A stretch of 64,000 bases of DNA from Massilibacteroides sp. GTDB lineage: Bacteria > Bacteroidota > Bacteroidia > Bacteroidales > Tannerellaceae. Positions 54,814 through 64,000 of the stretch are shown here, one piece after another (the first letter of the stretch is position 1; every line of letters starts with the position of its first letter). Position numbers and translations under genes: made by a program. The DNA lies in NCBI RefSeq assembly GCF_028705895.1, contig NZ_JAQWCQ010000008.1, positions 1 to 64,000 on the forward strand, read 5' to 3'. The notes below the pieces were generated by a model. That model did not search any database, was not told the origin of the DNA, and saw only the letters and a list, made by a program, of their open reading frames with translations.

Positions 54814-56046
54814 ATGAAATATAAATTATTAGTGCTCGATGTAGATGGCACATTAGTTAATAGTGATAAAGAAATTTCCAAACAAACATTAGCAACGCTT
54901 CTTAAAGTACAACAGATGGGCGTGCGCATCGTTTTGGCTTCAGGGCGTTCTCCTTTTGGTTTACAACCATTGATTGAGAAGTTAGAACTAAGAAATCATG
55001 GTGGTTATGCGCTTGCTTATAATGGAGGTCAGGTGATTGATTTACAAAATGATCAGATATTATTTGAGAAAAGGATCGATCCTAAAATGTTTCCTTATTT
55101 AGAGAAAAAAGCACAAAAGAATGGCTTTGGCTTTTTCACTTATTATAAGGATAAATTAATCACCACTAATCCGGAAAATAAACATATTCAGGATGAAGCA
55201 AAGCTTAATGGCATGCAGATAGAAGCTGTAGAAAATCTTTCTGAAGCGACTGTTTTCTCTCCTTGTAAATGTGTTTTGGTTAGTGATGATGAACAAGCTT
55301 TGGTCGGATTAAAAGATCATTGGCGTAAACGTTTGGCGGGAGTATTGGATGTGTATCGTTCGGAGCCATTTTTCCTTGAAGTAGTTCCGGAGTTTATAGA
55401 TAAGGGAAATACGTTGGGGGTTCTGATCGAGAAACTGGGCGTTGCGGCAGACGAAGTGATGGCAATTGGTGATGGCCGGCGTGATTTTTCTATGCTTCAA
55501 GTGGCCGGCTTGGGTGTTGCGATGGGTAATGCTCAGGATTCAATTCAGGCATGTGCGGATTTTGTGACTGAAACAAATGACAAAGATGGGGTTGCATTGG
55601 CCGTACAAAAGTTCATCATAGCGGAGGTACGCCCCACCGACGTGTCCTTGGATCAGCTAAATGCAGGTAGTCGTCATGCTCTCATGGGAAATCTGGGAAT
55701 ACAATATACCTATGCATCTGCAACACGTATCGAAGCGACAATGCCTGTGGACAAACGCACACGTCAGCCTTTTGGAATTCTTCATGGAGGAGCTACATTG
55801 GCACTTGCAGAAACAGTAGCCGGCTTGGGCTCCATGATTATTTGTGAGCCGGATGAGATTGTTGTCGGCATGCAGGTGAGCGGCAATCACATGTCGTCTG
55901 CCCATGAAGGAGATACGGTACGTGCCGTTGGAACAATTATTCATAAAGGACGATCATCGCACGTCTGGAATGTCGATGTGTTTACTTCAACCGACAAGCT
56001 TGTATCATCAATCCGTGTAGTAAACAGCGTACTTAAAAAGAGATGA
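54814..56046 (+). CDS. HAD-type phosphatase fused to hotdog thioesterase (MenI-like)
   Basis: 410 residues made of two enzymes. Residues 1-265 are a Cof-type (IIB) HAD phosphatase: nucleophile D9 and acid/base D11 in LDVDGT, cap domain, and motif IV GDGRRD (219-224, where most have GDxxND). Residues 277-410 are a PaaI/YdiI-type hotdog acyl-CoA thioesterase with HGGATLALAE (324-333), where E333 is the expected catalytic residue, and ending NSVLKKR. The second half is close to 1,4-dihydroxy-2-naphthoyl-CoA thioesterase, so it likely completes the missing step after MenB in this operon. menF starts 4 nt before its stop. Confidence 0.87.
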   Translation: MKYKLLVLDVDGTLVNSDKEISKQTLATLLKVQQMGVRIVLASGRSPFGLQPLIEKLELRNHGGYALAYNGGQVIDLQNDQILFEKRIDPKMFPYLEKKAQKNGFGFFTYYKDKLITTNPENKHIQDEAKLNGMQIEAVENLSEATVFSPCKCVLVSDDEQALVGLKDHWRKRLAGVLDVYRSEPFFLEVVPEFIDKGNTLGVLIEKLGVAADEVMAIGDGRRDFSMLQVAGLGVAMGNAQDSIQACADFVTETNDKDGVALAVQKFIIAEVRPTDVSLDQLNAGSRHALMGNLGIQYTYASATRIEATMPVDKRTRQPFGILHGGATLALAETVAGLGSMIICEPDEIVVGMQVSGNHMSSAHEGDTVRAVGTIIHKGRSSHVWNVDVFTSTDKLVSSIRVVNSVLKKR

Positions 56047-57122
56047 CAATCACAAAAGCAGATCAAATCTTAGACACTCTGATAGAGCAGAATAGAAGTT
56101 TTGTGATTTACCGTTTACCGGGCGAAACCTCTCCCCGTTTTCTGATGCAAACCACCGGTTCTCCTGAGGTTTTTCAAAACATTGAAGAGCTCAACGACAA
56201 AAAGGGATTTGTGATTGCCCCTTTCCGGGTTTCGGCAAGTTCTCCTGTGCTTTTGATACAGCCTGATTGTTTTGATTTAGACAAGGCCGTATTGACAAAA
56301 CCAGAAGAACAGGAGCAAAGAAATCGTGAACAGAATAGTATTCATAATAGTATTGATAAAACTAAATACGGCCAATTGTTTGATCACTTTGTTTCTCCAT
56401 TAAAGAAGGAAGAAATAAAGAAATTAGTTTTGTCGAGAACTAAAACAATAGAAAAAGAGAAAGCGTTTTCTCCGGGACGTTCATTTTTTAAAGCGGCAGA
56501 AAAGTATATCTATTCTTATGTTTATCTTTTACATACCCCACAAACGGGTACATGGTTAGGAAGCACTCCGGAAGTCTTACTTTCGAAAGATAAGAAGGTA
56601 TGGAAAACAATAGCACTTGCCGGTACACGTTATCCGAATTCTACACAGATTTCGTGGGATGAAAAAAATCTGGAAGAACAGGAGGTGGTTTCATCTTATT
56701 TGCACAATCAGCTTTCTTCTTTCGGTATTATACCGGAAACAAAAGGACCTTACACGATAAAAGCAGGAGAACTCGCTCATTTACGAACAGACTTTCGTTT
56801 TCAGCTATCTGAACCGTATGCATTAGGAACTTTATTAAGAACACTCCACCCTACCCCTGCAGTATCAGGACTTCCCAAAAACGAGGCTTATCAATTTATT
56901 AAAAAAAATGAAGGATACGACCGTCTCTACTATTCGGGATTTCTGGGATTATTGGATATTGATGGCGAAACAGACATATATGTAAACCTACGATGTATGT
57001 TGATTGAAAAAAGTTCGCTTACTTTGTTTGCAGGTGGAGGTTTGCTCGCGTCTTCATCACCTGAGGAAGAATGGGAGGAAACCGAACAGAAACTACAAAC
57101 GATGTTAGGGATACTTAAATAG
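56043..57122 (+). CDS. menF: Isochorismate synthase
   Basis: Converts chorismate to isochorismate, first committed step of menaquinone synthesis. 359 residues, short for the family (about 400-450), with the chorismate-binding core: ALAGTRYPN, WDEKNLEEQEVVSSYLHNQL, HLRTDFRFQL, LHPTPAVSGLPKNEA and YSGFLGLLDIDGETDIYVNLRCM, whose Glu and His residues bind Mg and substrate. The ATG overlaps the upstream stop (ATGA) and menD follows 7 nt later. Confidence 0.93.
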   Translation: MTITKADQILDTLIEQNRSFVIYRLPGETSPRFLMQTTGSPEVFQNIEELNDKKGFVIAPFRVSASSPVLLIQPDCFDLDKAVLTKPEEQEQRNREQNSIHNSIDKTKYGQLFDHFVSPLKKEEIKKLVLSRTKTIEKEKAFSPGRSFFKAAEKYIYSYVYLLHTPQTGTWLGSTPEVLLSKDKKVWKTIALAGTRYPNSTQISWDEKNLEEQEVVSSYLHNQLSSFGIIPETKGPYTIKAGELAHLRTDFRFQLSEPYALGTLLRTLHPTPAVSGLPKNEAYQFIKKNEGYDRLYYSGFLGLLDIDGETDIYVNLRCMLIEKSSLTLFAGGGLLASSSPEEEWEETEQKLQTMLGILK

Positions 57123-57129
57123 CTTAATC

Positions 57130-58794
57130 ATGTATTCAGACAAAAGAAGTGTTTTACAATTAGTAGCCTTACTTAAAGCGCACGGTATCACTCATATCGT
57201 ATTATCTCCCGGTTCAAGAAATTCCCCGCTTATCCATTCTTTTGTCACAGATAACGATTTCACGTGTTACACGATTGTGGATGAAAGAAGCGCAGGCTTT
57301 TTTGCACTCGGGGTTATTCAGGCAATTAATAAACCGGTTGCCGTCTGTTGTACTTCGGGAACAGCCGTATTAAATTTGGGTTCATCAGTAGCTGAAGCCT
57401 TCTATCAGGAATTACCGCTGTTGGTCATCACTGCAGATCGTCCTCAGGCATGGCTTGGACAAATGGACGGGCAAACTATTCCGCAAATAAACATATTCCG
57501 GAGAATTACCCGTCATTCGGTTCAGCTTCCGCTAATAAGTAATAAAGAAGAAGAGTGGCATTGCAACCGATTAATTAATGAAGCGGTGCTTGCTTTGGAT
57601 AACGGAATAAAAGGACCTACGCATATCAACATTCCTTTGGAGGAACCGTTGTTCCGGTTCGAAACGGAAGAATTACCTCAGGTACGTATCATACGAAAGT
57701 CATCAGCCGCTTATCAGGATAATGAGAGGGATGCGTACGAGAGTCGTTTCAATAATTACGACAAACGAATGATTATTGTCGGCCAACTTCCTCCGGAGAA
57801 TGGGTTAGCCGAACAACTGAAAATTCTGGAAGAGGAATTTGGTGTGGTTGTTCTATCGGAACAACTATCTAATACCCCGCCAAATGAGATGTACCTTTTC
57901 GATACAATGCTGTATGCTGTATCTGAAGAAAAACGGGACAGGCTGATGCCCGACTTAGTTATTTCTTTAGGTGGTCATGTGGTTTCGAAACGATTGAAAC
58001 AATTTCTTCGCTCAGCCCCTATCCATGAGCACTGGCATATCTCTCCTACAGGAGCAGTAGTCGATACTTTCCAGCAAGTTTCAGAAATTATCCGAAGTGA
58101 TGAAACAACATTTCTGAACTATCTGATTGATAAAGCAGAAAAAAAGCAGTCCAACTTTAAAGAGCTTTGGGAAGAGGCCTGTTCCGCTATTTCCGAGCCG
58201 GAAACCGGATTTTCTGATTTATCTGTAGTATGCCGTTTTATGCGCCATCTTCCTCAAAAATCAGTATTACAACTGGGAAACAGCAACAGTATCCGCTTGG
58301 CTCAACTGTTTAAACTGCCGACTGAAATAGACGTATTTAGTAATCGGGGAACGAACGGTATTGACGGCTCGCTTTCAACGGCAGCCGGTTTTAGTGCATC
58401 TTCCGAGAAACTGACCTTTCTTTTAATTGGCGATTTGAGCTTTTTCTATGATATGAACGGACTTTGGAATAATCATAAAAGGAACAATCTCCGCATATTA
58501 CTGAATAATAATGCCGGTGGAGAAATATTCTACACTTTACCGGGATTAAATAAGTCCGAAGCCTTAGAGGAGCATATAGCGGCATCTCATCAGACAAGTG
58601 CTAAGGCATGGGCAGAGCAGCAAGGGATACTTTATCTGTCTGCGCAAAACGAAAAAGAATTGGAACAACATCTGCCGGTTTTCTTTACTCCGGTGAAAGA
58701 GCAACCTATTCTGTTGGAAGTTTTCACCTCTATGGCCGAAAACGCGGAACAAATAAGAGCATATTATCATCAACAAAAAAACAATCTAAAATAA
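57130..58794 (+). CDS. menD: SEPHCHC synthase
   Basis: Thiamine diphosphate-dependent condensation of isochorismate and 2-oxoglutarate. 554 residues of the three-domain TPP fold: N-terminal domain with [17 protein letters not shown] and catalytic Glu in [12 protein letters not shown], central domain, and C-terminal TPP-binding domain with [14 protein letters not shown]. Length is standard. The stop overlaps the start of menB by one base (TAATG). Confidence 0.95.
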   Translation: MYSDKRSVLQLVALLKAHGITHIVLSPGSRNSPLIHSFVTDNDFTCYTIVDERSAGFFALGVIQAINKPVAVCCTSGTAVLNLGSSVAEAFYQELPLLVITADRPQAWLGQMDGQTIPQINIFRRITRHSVQLPLISNKEEEWHCNRLINEAVLALDNGIKGPTHINIPLEEPLFRFETEELPQVRIIRKSSAAYQDNERDAYESRFNNYDKRMIIVGQLPPENGLAEQLKILEEEFGVVVLSEQLSNTPPNEMYLFDTMLYAVSEEKRDRLMPDLVISLGGHVVSKRLKQFLRSAPIHEHWHISPTGAVVDTFQQVSEIIRSDETTFLNYLIDKAEKKQSNFKELWEEACSAISEPETGFSDLSVVCRFMRHLPQKSVLQLGNSNSIRLAQLFKLPTEIDVFSNRGTNGIDGSLSTAAGFSASSEKLTFLLIGDLSFFYDMNGLWNNHKRNNLRILLNNNAGGEIFYTLPGLNKSEALEEHIAASHQTSAKAWAEQQGILYLSAQNEKELEQHLPVFFTPVKEQPILLEVFTSMAENAEQIRAYYHQQKNNLK

Positions 58795-59615
58795 TGGCAA
58801 GCAGAGAATGGACTACAATTAAGGAATACGAAGATATTCTTTTTGACTTTTATAATGGTATTGCACGAATCACGATTAATCGTCCGCGTTATCGTAATGC
58901 TTTTACTCCGACAACAACCGGTGAGATGAGTGATGCGTTACGTATTTGCCGCGAAGAAGCAGAGATTAGCGTAGTTGTAATTACAGGAGCAGGAGATAAA
59001 GCCTTTTGTTCGGGTGGCGACCAGAATGTTAAAGGAAAAGGTGGTTATATAGGAAAAGACGGCGTTCCTCGTTTGAGTGTATTAGATGTACAAAAACAGA
59101 TTCGCTCTATCCCAAAGCCGGTCGTAGCAATGGTAAATGGTTACGCAATCGGGGGCGGTCATGTACTGCATGTGGTTTGTGACTTATCGATTGCTTCCGA
59201 AAATGCGATATTCGGTCAAACAGGACCACGTGTAGGAAGTTTCGATGCAGGGTTTGGTTCGTCTTATCTGGCACGTGTAGTCGGACAAAAGAAAGCGCGC
59301 GAGATCTGGTTCTTGTGTCGCCAGTATAATGCTCAGGAAGCATTGGAAATGGGATTAGTAAACAAGGTGGTTCCGTTTGAACAGTTGGAGGACGAAGTAG
59401 TTGACTGGGCGGAGACAATGATGCAACATAGCCCTTTAGCTCTTCGCATGATCAAGGCAGGCCTGAATGCTGAGTTAGACGGACAAGCTGGAATACAAGA
59501 ATTGGCGGGAGACGCAACCATGCTTTATTACCTCACTGAAGAAGCTCAGGAAGGTAAAAATGCGTTTTTAGAAAAACGGAAACCGAACTTTAAGCAGTTT
59601 CCTAAACTTCCCTAA
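58794..59615 (+). CDS. menB: 1,4-dihydroxy-2-naphthoyl-CoA synthase
   Basis: Crotonase-fold ring closure of o-succinylbenzoyl-CoA. 273 residues from the ATG at 58794; the open frame further upstream is only menD read in another frame. [53 protein letters not shown] (oxyanion hole) and [17 protein letters not shown] are the MenB motifs. menC follows after 12 nt. Confidence 0.96.
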   Translation: MASREWTTIKEYEDILFDFYNGIARITINRPRYRNAFTPTTTGEMSDALRICREEAEISVVVITGAGDKAFCSGGDQNVKGKGGYIGKDGVPRLSVLDVQKQIRSIPKPVVAMVNGYAIGGGHVLHVVCDLSIASENAIFGQTGPRVGSFDAGFGSSYLARVVGQKKAREIWFLCRQYNAQEALEMGLVNKVVPFEQLEDEVVDWAETMMQHSPLALRMIKAGLNAELDGQAGIQELAGDATMLYYLTEEAQEGKNAFLEKRKPNFKQFPKLP

Positions 59616-59627
59616 ATCTGTCAGCCA

Positions 59628-60683
59628 GTGTTTCAGATAAAGCTCATCCCATACACGCTTCACTTCAAACAACCGGCAGGTACGTCAAGAGGTGTCTATA
59701 CGAAACATAAGGTTTGGTATGTCGTCTTTATTGACAAAGACGACAGTTCCCATTATGGGATTGGCGAATGTGCTCCTTTACATGATCTCAGTTGTGATTA
59801 TACCGCCAACTATATAGAAGAATTAGCGTCTTTTTGTAAACTAACGGAAGATAGTCAGACCGTTAATACAGAATTACTCCGCAACTATCCTTCTATCTTA
59901 TTTGGCATGGAAACAGCCATGCAGCATTACAGACGGGGGAAATGGCGCTTGTGGGACACGGCATTCAGCCGTCATGAAGAAGGCATACCTATCAACGGAC
60001 TGATCTGGATGTCTGATTATGAAAACATGCTTCAACAGATTGAAACCAAACTAAAACAAGGCTTCCGGTGTATCAAACTCAAGATCGGAGCGATTGATTT
60101 TGAGAAGGAGCTTGCTTTGTTGCGTTTTATTCGCCTTCATTATCCGGCAGATGAAATAACAATCCGGGTGGATGCGAACGGCAACTTTTCGAATGAACAC
60201 GCGTTGACTAAATTAGGGCAATTAGCCGAGTTGGATATTCATTCTATCGAACAACCTATCAAGGCCGGTCAATGGACGGAAATGGCTAAACTAACCTCTT
60301 CTACCCCCTTGCCTATTGCTTTGGATGAAGAGTTGATCGGAATAAACAACCCGGTTCAGAAAAAACTTTTGCTGGAAACGATACGTCCGCAGTATATTAT
60401 TCTGAAACCGTCTTTGCATGGTGGTTTGACAGGAGCATCGGAATGGATTGAATTAGCGCGTGAACTAAGTATAGACTGGTGGGTTACTTCTGCTCTGGAA
60501 TCAAATATCGGACTGAATTGTATTGCTCAATGGTGCGCCACCTTCAATAACTCTTTACCTCAGGGATTGGGAACGGGTATGTTATACACCAATAATATAG
60601 CAATGCCGTTAGCCATAGAAAAAGACAGGTTATGGTTGAATCCGGAAGGTTCTTTTCCCGACATAACCGCACTTCAATCTTAA
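59628..60683 (+). CDS. menC: o-Succinylbenzoate synthase
   Basis: Dehydrates SHCHC to o-succinylbenzoate. 351 residues, enolase superfamily: N-terminal capping domain, then the barrel with the catalytic Lys pair in KLKIG, metal ligands in RVDANGNF (Asp), SIEQP (Glu) and ALDEEL (Asp), and the second Lys in ILKPSLHGG. The start is a GTG at 59628, as no ATG stands before the conserved sequence. menE follows after 14 nt. Confidence 0.93.
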   Translation: MFQIKLIPYTLHFKQPAGTSRGVYTKHKVWYVVFIDKDDSSHYGIGECAPLHDLSCDYTANYIEELASFCKLTEDSQTVNTELLRNYPSILFGMETAMQHYRRGKWRLWDTAFSRHEEGIPINGLIWMSDYENMLQQIETKLKQGFRCIKLKIGAIDFEKELALLRFIRLHYPADEITIRVDANGNFSNEHALTKLGQLAELDIHSIEQPIKAGQWTEMAKLTSSTPLPIALDEELIGINNPVQKKLLLETIRPQYIILKPSLHGGLTGASEWIELARELSIDWWVTSALESNIGLNCIAQWCATFNNSLPQGLGTGMLYTNNIAMPLAIEKDRLWLNPEGSFPDITALQS

Positions 60684-60697
60684 TTAATGTATTGGGC

Positions 60698-61714
60698 ATG
60701 ATTTCTTCTTTTACACGTCAGTTATATCAGTTTCTCAAAGATTGGTTTTCCGATTCTCCCACAATCCGGATACATACGTCGGGTTCTACAGGAGCACCTA
60801 AGGAAATAACTGCCCGTAAAACACAGATGATTGAAAGTGCCAGGATGACTTGCGGTTTTCTGGGATTGAAAGAAAATGATAAAGCTTTGTTGTGCTTACC
60901 TTTAGAATACATAGCCGGAAAAATGGTTGTGGTTCGCGCCCTGTATGCCGGACTCGATCTTTATCCCGTAGAACCATGCGGACATCCGTTGGCCGACACA
61001 GACATAGTTTTCGATTTTGCCGCCATGATTCCCCTGCAGGTATATAACTCCTTACAAATACCGGAAGAACGTAAAAAGTTATCCGAAATAAAACATCTTA
61101 TCATAGGAGGAGGAGCTATGGATGAAGCTATGGAAAAAGAATTAGCCGACTTTCCGAATGCGATTTATTCAACTTATGGAATGACGGAAACGCTTTCGCA
61201 TATCGCTCTGCGCAGACTAAACGGAATAAATGCAAGCCCCTATTATACGCCATTACCAACAGTAAAACTTAGTCTTTCTGAAGAGAACACCTTAGTTATC
61301 GATGCTCCGCTTGTTTCGGACGAACCACTAATAACCAATGATATTGCCGAATTAAGAACAGACGGAAGTTTTCGTATTCTCGGCAGAAAAGACAATGTGA
61401 TCAATACAGGAGGCATAAAAGTACAGATAGAAGAGGTAGAACAGCTTCTGAAACCTCATATCGTTTCTCTATTCGCTATAACCTCTGTTCCCCACCCTAA
61501 ATTAGGAGAAGCCATTGTCTTATTAGTCGAATCCGATATAGAGAAAGAAAGTATAAAGAACGCCATACGTCAACTACTCTCGCGGCACAAACAACCGCTC
61601 GGCATTTTTCAGGTAGCGCGTATTCCTCAAACAGGAAATGGTAAACCAGACAGAATCAGGATAAAAAAACTGGCAGAACAAATCTGTCCTGCCAGTACAT
61701 TAACACACATTTAG
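60698..61714 (+). CDS. menE: o-Succinylbenzoate-CoA ligase
   Basis: Activates o-succinylbenzoate to the CoA thioester for MenB. 338 residues from the ATG at 60698, which is short against most MenE proteins (about 450) because the N-terminal subdomain is reduced. P-loop HTSGSTGAPKEI (about 25-36), STYGMTETLSHIALR, LGRKDNVINTGGIKVQIEEVE and the late catalytic Lys in NGKPDRIRIKKL are present. The open frame can be extended into menC, but that region is not MenE-like. No menH or menA in the window. Confidence 0.9.
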   Translation: MISSFTRQLYQFLKDWFSDSPTIRIHTSGSTGAPKEITARKTQMIESARMTCGFLGLKENDKALLCLPLEYIAGKMVVVRALYAGLDLYPVEPCGHPLADTDIVFDFAAMIPLQVYNSLQIPEERKKLSEIKHLIIGGGAMDEAMEKELADFPNAIYSTYGMTETLSHIALRRLNGINASPYYTPLPTVKLSLSEENTLVIDAPLVSDEPLITNDIAELRTDGSFRILGRKDNVINTGGIKVQIEEVEQLLKPHIVSLFAITSVPHPKLGEAIVLLVESDIEKESIKNAIRQLLSRHKQPLGIFQVARIPQTGNGKPDRIRIKKLAEQICPASTLTHI

Positions 61715-61746
61715 TATAAAACTACTATACAAACTAACCCCAATTT

Positions 61747-62979
61747 TTATCTTTTCGTATAGGACAACAAACGCTGTTCGCCTTCTAATTGACGGTAATG
61801 CGTTAAATCCTGCGTGCATTCGATAACGCCAAGATATTCTCCGGCTTCATTCCGAAGCGCTATGTATTCTATGTAAACAAACATACCTTTGAAATTAATC
61901 CAGAAAGCAGCATTCGATTCTTTTCCACTCTTAAAGTCCTCTAATATCTGTTCTACAATATGCACGCTATGAGGCGGATGGCAAAGTTGAACGCTACGTC
62001 CGATAATCGCTTTGTTGCGATCAAAAATCCGGTGCGGCCCTAAAGAGAAAAACTTCACTTTGTCGTCTTTATCAACAAAAGTTATATCCATTGGCAGCAG
62101 ATTGAAGAAAGCCGTCAGCTCTTCCACAGAGAAACTACCGGTCGGTAATCTCACACTTCCTTTTCCGGAATAGCTCACCTCGCTTACTTCTATATTCTCA
62201 GGTTTCCACTCTACTTGGGGATCATACAGACAATAACCAAACTCCATCGTCTGATCATAAATATGATACCATTCTTCTTCTGTCAACGCATCGAGACACA
62301 TCGGCAACAGAATCTGCTCTTCTTTAAAGATCATTCCCTCTATCGCACCTAAAGCCGGTTCAAGAATGTCGACAATCGCAGCCATCAAATCGGGGGCTCC
62401 TTTGGTGTTACGCGTATTCAGAAATTCATGTGCCTCTTTGAGCATGGCACGTGTTTCATCGTGCTTCCCCCACATTACTTTAGGAGGGCCGGTTATACCA
62501 TGCTTCTCCATGAAAGGAAACAGCAAATACTCTTTCCGGCGATAATGTTTATCGACATCTGAAAGTTCATTGAATGCCGTCTTCAATGCAATCATATAAT
62601 TCATAAAATCCTCCGGTTTTAGGGAAGGAGCTTTTACAAATAACTCACGCGTGCGATCAATCACTTTCGTCAGCTCAATATTTTCTTTTTTGAAGGTATC
62701 AACGGGGTGTCCGGGAGGATAAGGCGCTGCATTATCTTGTATAATGTGCCCTTCTAAAACGGCTGTATGTATATCACAAAACTTTAATACTTCTTCTTCG
62801 GGAAGCCCTTCGGAGATAAGCTCTTGTTCAACTTCGACCACTTCTCCATACGGGATGCGGCTCAACAAACCGATCAACTGATTACGGACAACTTCCGGTG
62901 CTTCTCCGGAATGCAACTGCAAGATAAGATGCTTTAAAAGCTCTTTTCTTTTTTCTGAATTATTAATTAGTTCACTCAT
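61747..62979 (-). CDS. DUF438 protein with hemerythrin-like and PAS domains
   Basis: 410 residues. A DUF438 helical domain (about 10-85, with EEVLKFCDIHTAVLEGHI), a hemerythrin/HHE-like four-helix bundle (about 90-235) with putative diiron ligands in DKHYRRKEYLLFPFMEKHG, WGKHDETR and FKEEQILLPM, and a C-terminal PAS domain (about 275-400, FSLGPHRIFDRNKAIIGRSVQLCHPPHS). The family is thought to sense oxygen, NO or redox state; this is inference from the domains. Monocistronic, with a 12-bp inverted repeat spanning the start codon and the -7 box. Confidence 0.88.
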   Translation of the reverse strand: MSELINNSEKRKELLKHLILQLHSGEAPEVVRNQLIGLLSRIPYGEVVEVEQELISEGLPEEEVLKFCDIHTAVLEGHIIQDNAAPYPPGHPVDTFKKENIELTKVIDRTRELFVKAPSLKPEDFMNYMIALKTAFNELSDVDKHYRRKEYLLFPFMEKHGITGPPKVMWGKHDETRAMLKEAHEFLNTRNTKGAPDLMAAIVDILEPALGAIEGMIFKEEQILLPMCLDALTEEEWYHIYDQTMEFGYCLYDPQVEWKPENIEVSEVSYSGKGSVRLPTGSFSVEELTAFFNLLPMDITFVDKDDKVKFFSLGPHRIFDRNKAIIGRSVQLCHPPHSVHIVEQILEDFKSGKESNAAFWINFKGMFVYIEYIALRNEAGEYLGVIECTQDLTHYRQLEGEQRLLSYTKR

Positions 62980-63018
62980 AGCTTTAATCTGTATTAATTT
63001 ATCAGCAAAGCTATGAGT
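62974..63018. promoter_or_regulatory. 12-bp inverted repeat over the DUF438 start and promoter
   Basis: ACTCATAGCTTT (62974-62985) and AAAGCTATGAGT (63007-63018) are exact inverted repeats with centres 33 bp apart, three helix turns. The left arm includes the start codon (62977-62979), the right arm overlaps the -7 box CAAAGCTA (63006-63013, minus strand TAGCTTTG). Confidence 0.55.
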
Positions 63019-63046
63019 AGTAAGGCCTTTAAATATGTCTCATTTG

Positions 63047-64000
63047 TTACAAGTTTGACTCTTTTTCGTGATATGGCAGTATAAGGTTCAAAAGTACACC
63101 GATAATAGCCGCCAATCCGATTCCTGTCATAGAAAATTCGCCGACCTGAAAGATGGCTCCGCCGATACCAAAAGTCAACGTCAAAGAAACAATGATCAGG
63201 TTACGCGTATTTCCCATATCTGTTTTGGCATTCACTAACGTACTGATGCCAACCGACGCGATTGTTCCGAAAAGCAACATCATAATTCCGCCTAATACTG
63301 ATTCGGGAATGGACTTCAACACGGCACTAACCTTGCCCACAACGGAAAATAATATTCCTGCTACTGCAGCAATTCGAATAACAGCCGGATCCGTAATTTT
63401 CGTCAATGAGATAGCTCCTGTTACTTCTGCATAGGTAGTTACAGGAGGCCCTCCCAGTAATCCCGCAACGGAACAGGCAACTCCATCTCCAAGCAAAGTA
63501 CGATGCAAGCCCGGATCTTTCACAAAATCCTTGCCCGTAACCCCATTAATGGCATAAACTCCACCGATATGTTCAATGACCGGAGCTATTGCTACAGGAA
63601 CCATAAACACAATTGCTCCCCAGGAAAATTCCGGTCGTACAAATTGAGGAAGTGCTAACCAGGCTGCTTCTTTTATTGGTTGGTAGTCGATTATACCGAA
63701 ACAAGCTGAAGCAATATATCCTGTTATGATACCAATAAAAATAGGTATTAGTTTTAATAACCCTTTACCTAACATCGAAACTAAAACGGCAGCAGCTAAG
63801 GAAATCAATGCAATCGTCCAATTACTTTTGGCCATATTCACACCCGATCCGGCTAAAGACAGACCGATTAGAATGATAACCGGGCCGATCACTGCCGGAG
63901 GAAATAAACGATTAATTAACTGCAAGCCCCTCCATTTAACAAGGAAACTCATCAAACCGTACACACCTCCTACTGCGATAAGTCCGCACATAGTTCCGGC
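63047..64000 (-). CDS. uraA: Uracil/xanthine permease, 5' end cut by window
   Basis: The frame stays open to the window end (codons for Ala, Gly and Thr precede the first Met), so the gene is truncated here and continues beyond. About 318 residues are visible of the usual 400-430. NCS2 family motifs: the Pro/Gln-rich FPPAVIGPVIILIGLSLAG, the conserved acidic motif APVIEHIGGVYAINGVTGKDF with the uracil-binding Glu, GLLGGPPVTTYAEVTGAI and the TM helices to the end. It imports uracil by proton symport. The PAS/hemerythrin gene downstream has its own promoter. Confidence 0.93.
   Translation of the reverse strand, partial: AGTMCGLIAVGGVYGLMSFLVKWRGLQLINRLFPPAVIGPVIILIGLSLAGSGVNMAKSNWTIALISLAAAVLVSMLGKGLLKLIPIFIGIITGYIASACFGIIDYQPIKEAAWLALPQFVRPEFSWGAIVFMVPVAIAPVIEHIGGVYAINGVTGKDFVKDPGLHRTLLGDGVACSVAGLLGGPPVTTYAEVTGAISLTKITDPAVIRIAAVAGILFSVVGKVSAVLKSIPESVLGGIMMLLFGTIASVGISTLVNAKTDMGNTRNLIIVSLTLTFGIGGAIFQVGEFSMTGIGLAAIIGVLLNLILPYHEKESNL

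Noticed and set aside
58608..58793. N-terminal extension of menB
   Set aside because: Those 62 codons are menD in another frame; the crotonase start at 58794 is contiguous with the menD stop.
60632..60697. N-terminal extension of menE
   Set aside because: The stretch overlaps menC and has no similarity to adenylating enzymes; the ATG at 60698 fits better.
1..64000. CRISPR array, prophage, tRNA or rRNA
   Set aside because: No regularly spaced repeats, phage genes, tRNA cloverleaf or rRNA-like sequence seen on either strand.

Overview
The window is a chromosomal segment from a member of the Bacteroidales, most likely close to Parabacteroides/Tannerellaceae (the genus is my inference). Reasons: a SusC/SusD pair, a DUF5686 outer-membrane protein, a ribosomal protein S16 with a long Ala/Glu tail, a fused E1 alpha-beta 2-oxoacid dehydrogenase, a menaquinone operon in the order menF-menD-menB-menC-menE, and many promoters whose -7 box fits the Bacteroidetes consensus TAnnTTTG instead of a sigma-70 type box. 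Genes are dense and on both strands. I see no phage, CRISPR array, intact insertion sequence, tRNA or rRNA.

Layout. 0.15-1.7 kb: an NAD(P)-binding SDR-like protein with an operator-like palindrome upstream, then rpsP. 1.7-17 kb: a nitrogen block in two divergent operons, gltB-gltD-asnB on the minus strand and a long PurF-family gene, carA, carB and a HAD phosphatase on the plus strand; four of these proteins are glutamine amidotransferases. 17-23.8 kb: a Tat/lipoprotein sugar isomerase-like protein, then an export operon (coiled-coil membrane protein, TolC, HlyD, two ABC-2 permeases) with no ATPase gene. 23.9-26.3 kb: a secreted esterase and a 1.2-kb non-coding island with a MITE-like insertion and long perfect hairpins. 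26.3-32.4 kb: a branched-chain-type 2-oxoacid dehydrogenase operon (E3, lipoate ligase, E2, fused E1, flavodoxin). 32.5-37.9 kb: a SusC/SusD pair behind a long AT-rich leader. 38.2-46.1 kb: mfd, an acyl-CoA ligase and a GH2 beta-mannosidase. 46.3-54.4 kb: DUF5686 protein, NhaC antiporter, small secreted protein, DUF5063 protein, RNase D-like exonuclease, RlmI-like methyltransferase and malate dehydrogenase. 54.5-61.7 kb: a second copy of the long hairpin, then the menaquinone operon headed by a HAD-hotdog fusion. 61.7-64 kb: a DUF438/hemerythrin/PAS protein and the 3' part of a uracil permease cut by the window end.

How the genes fit together: the contents suit an anaerobic gut or oral type Bacteroidales. 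Glutamate/glutamine nitrogen flows into asparagine, carbamoyl phosphate and purine-type products. Branched-chain oxoacids are oxidised by a lipoylated complex. Menaquinone and malate dehydrogenase feed fumarate-type respiration. Glycans enter through SusCD and are trimmed by the beta-mannosidase. Most genes belong to known families. The least explained signals are non-coding: a perfect hairpin family with a compensatory base change, a MITE-like element with a nested fold, and inverted repeats at three promoters.
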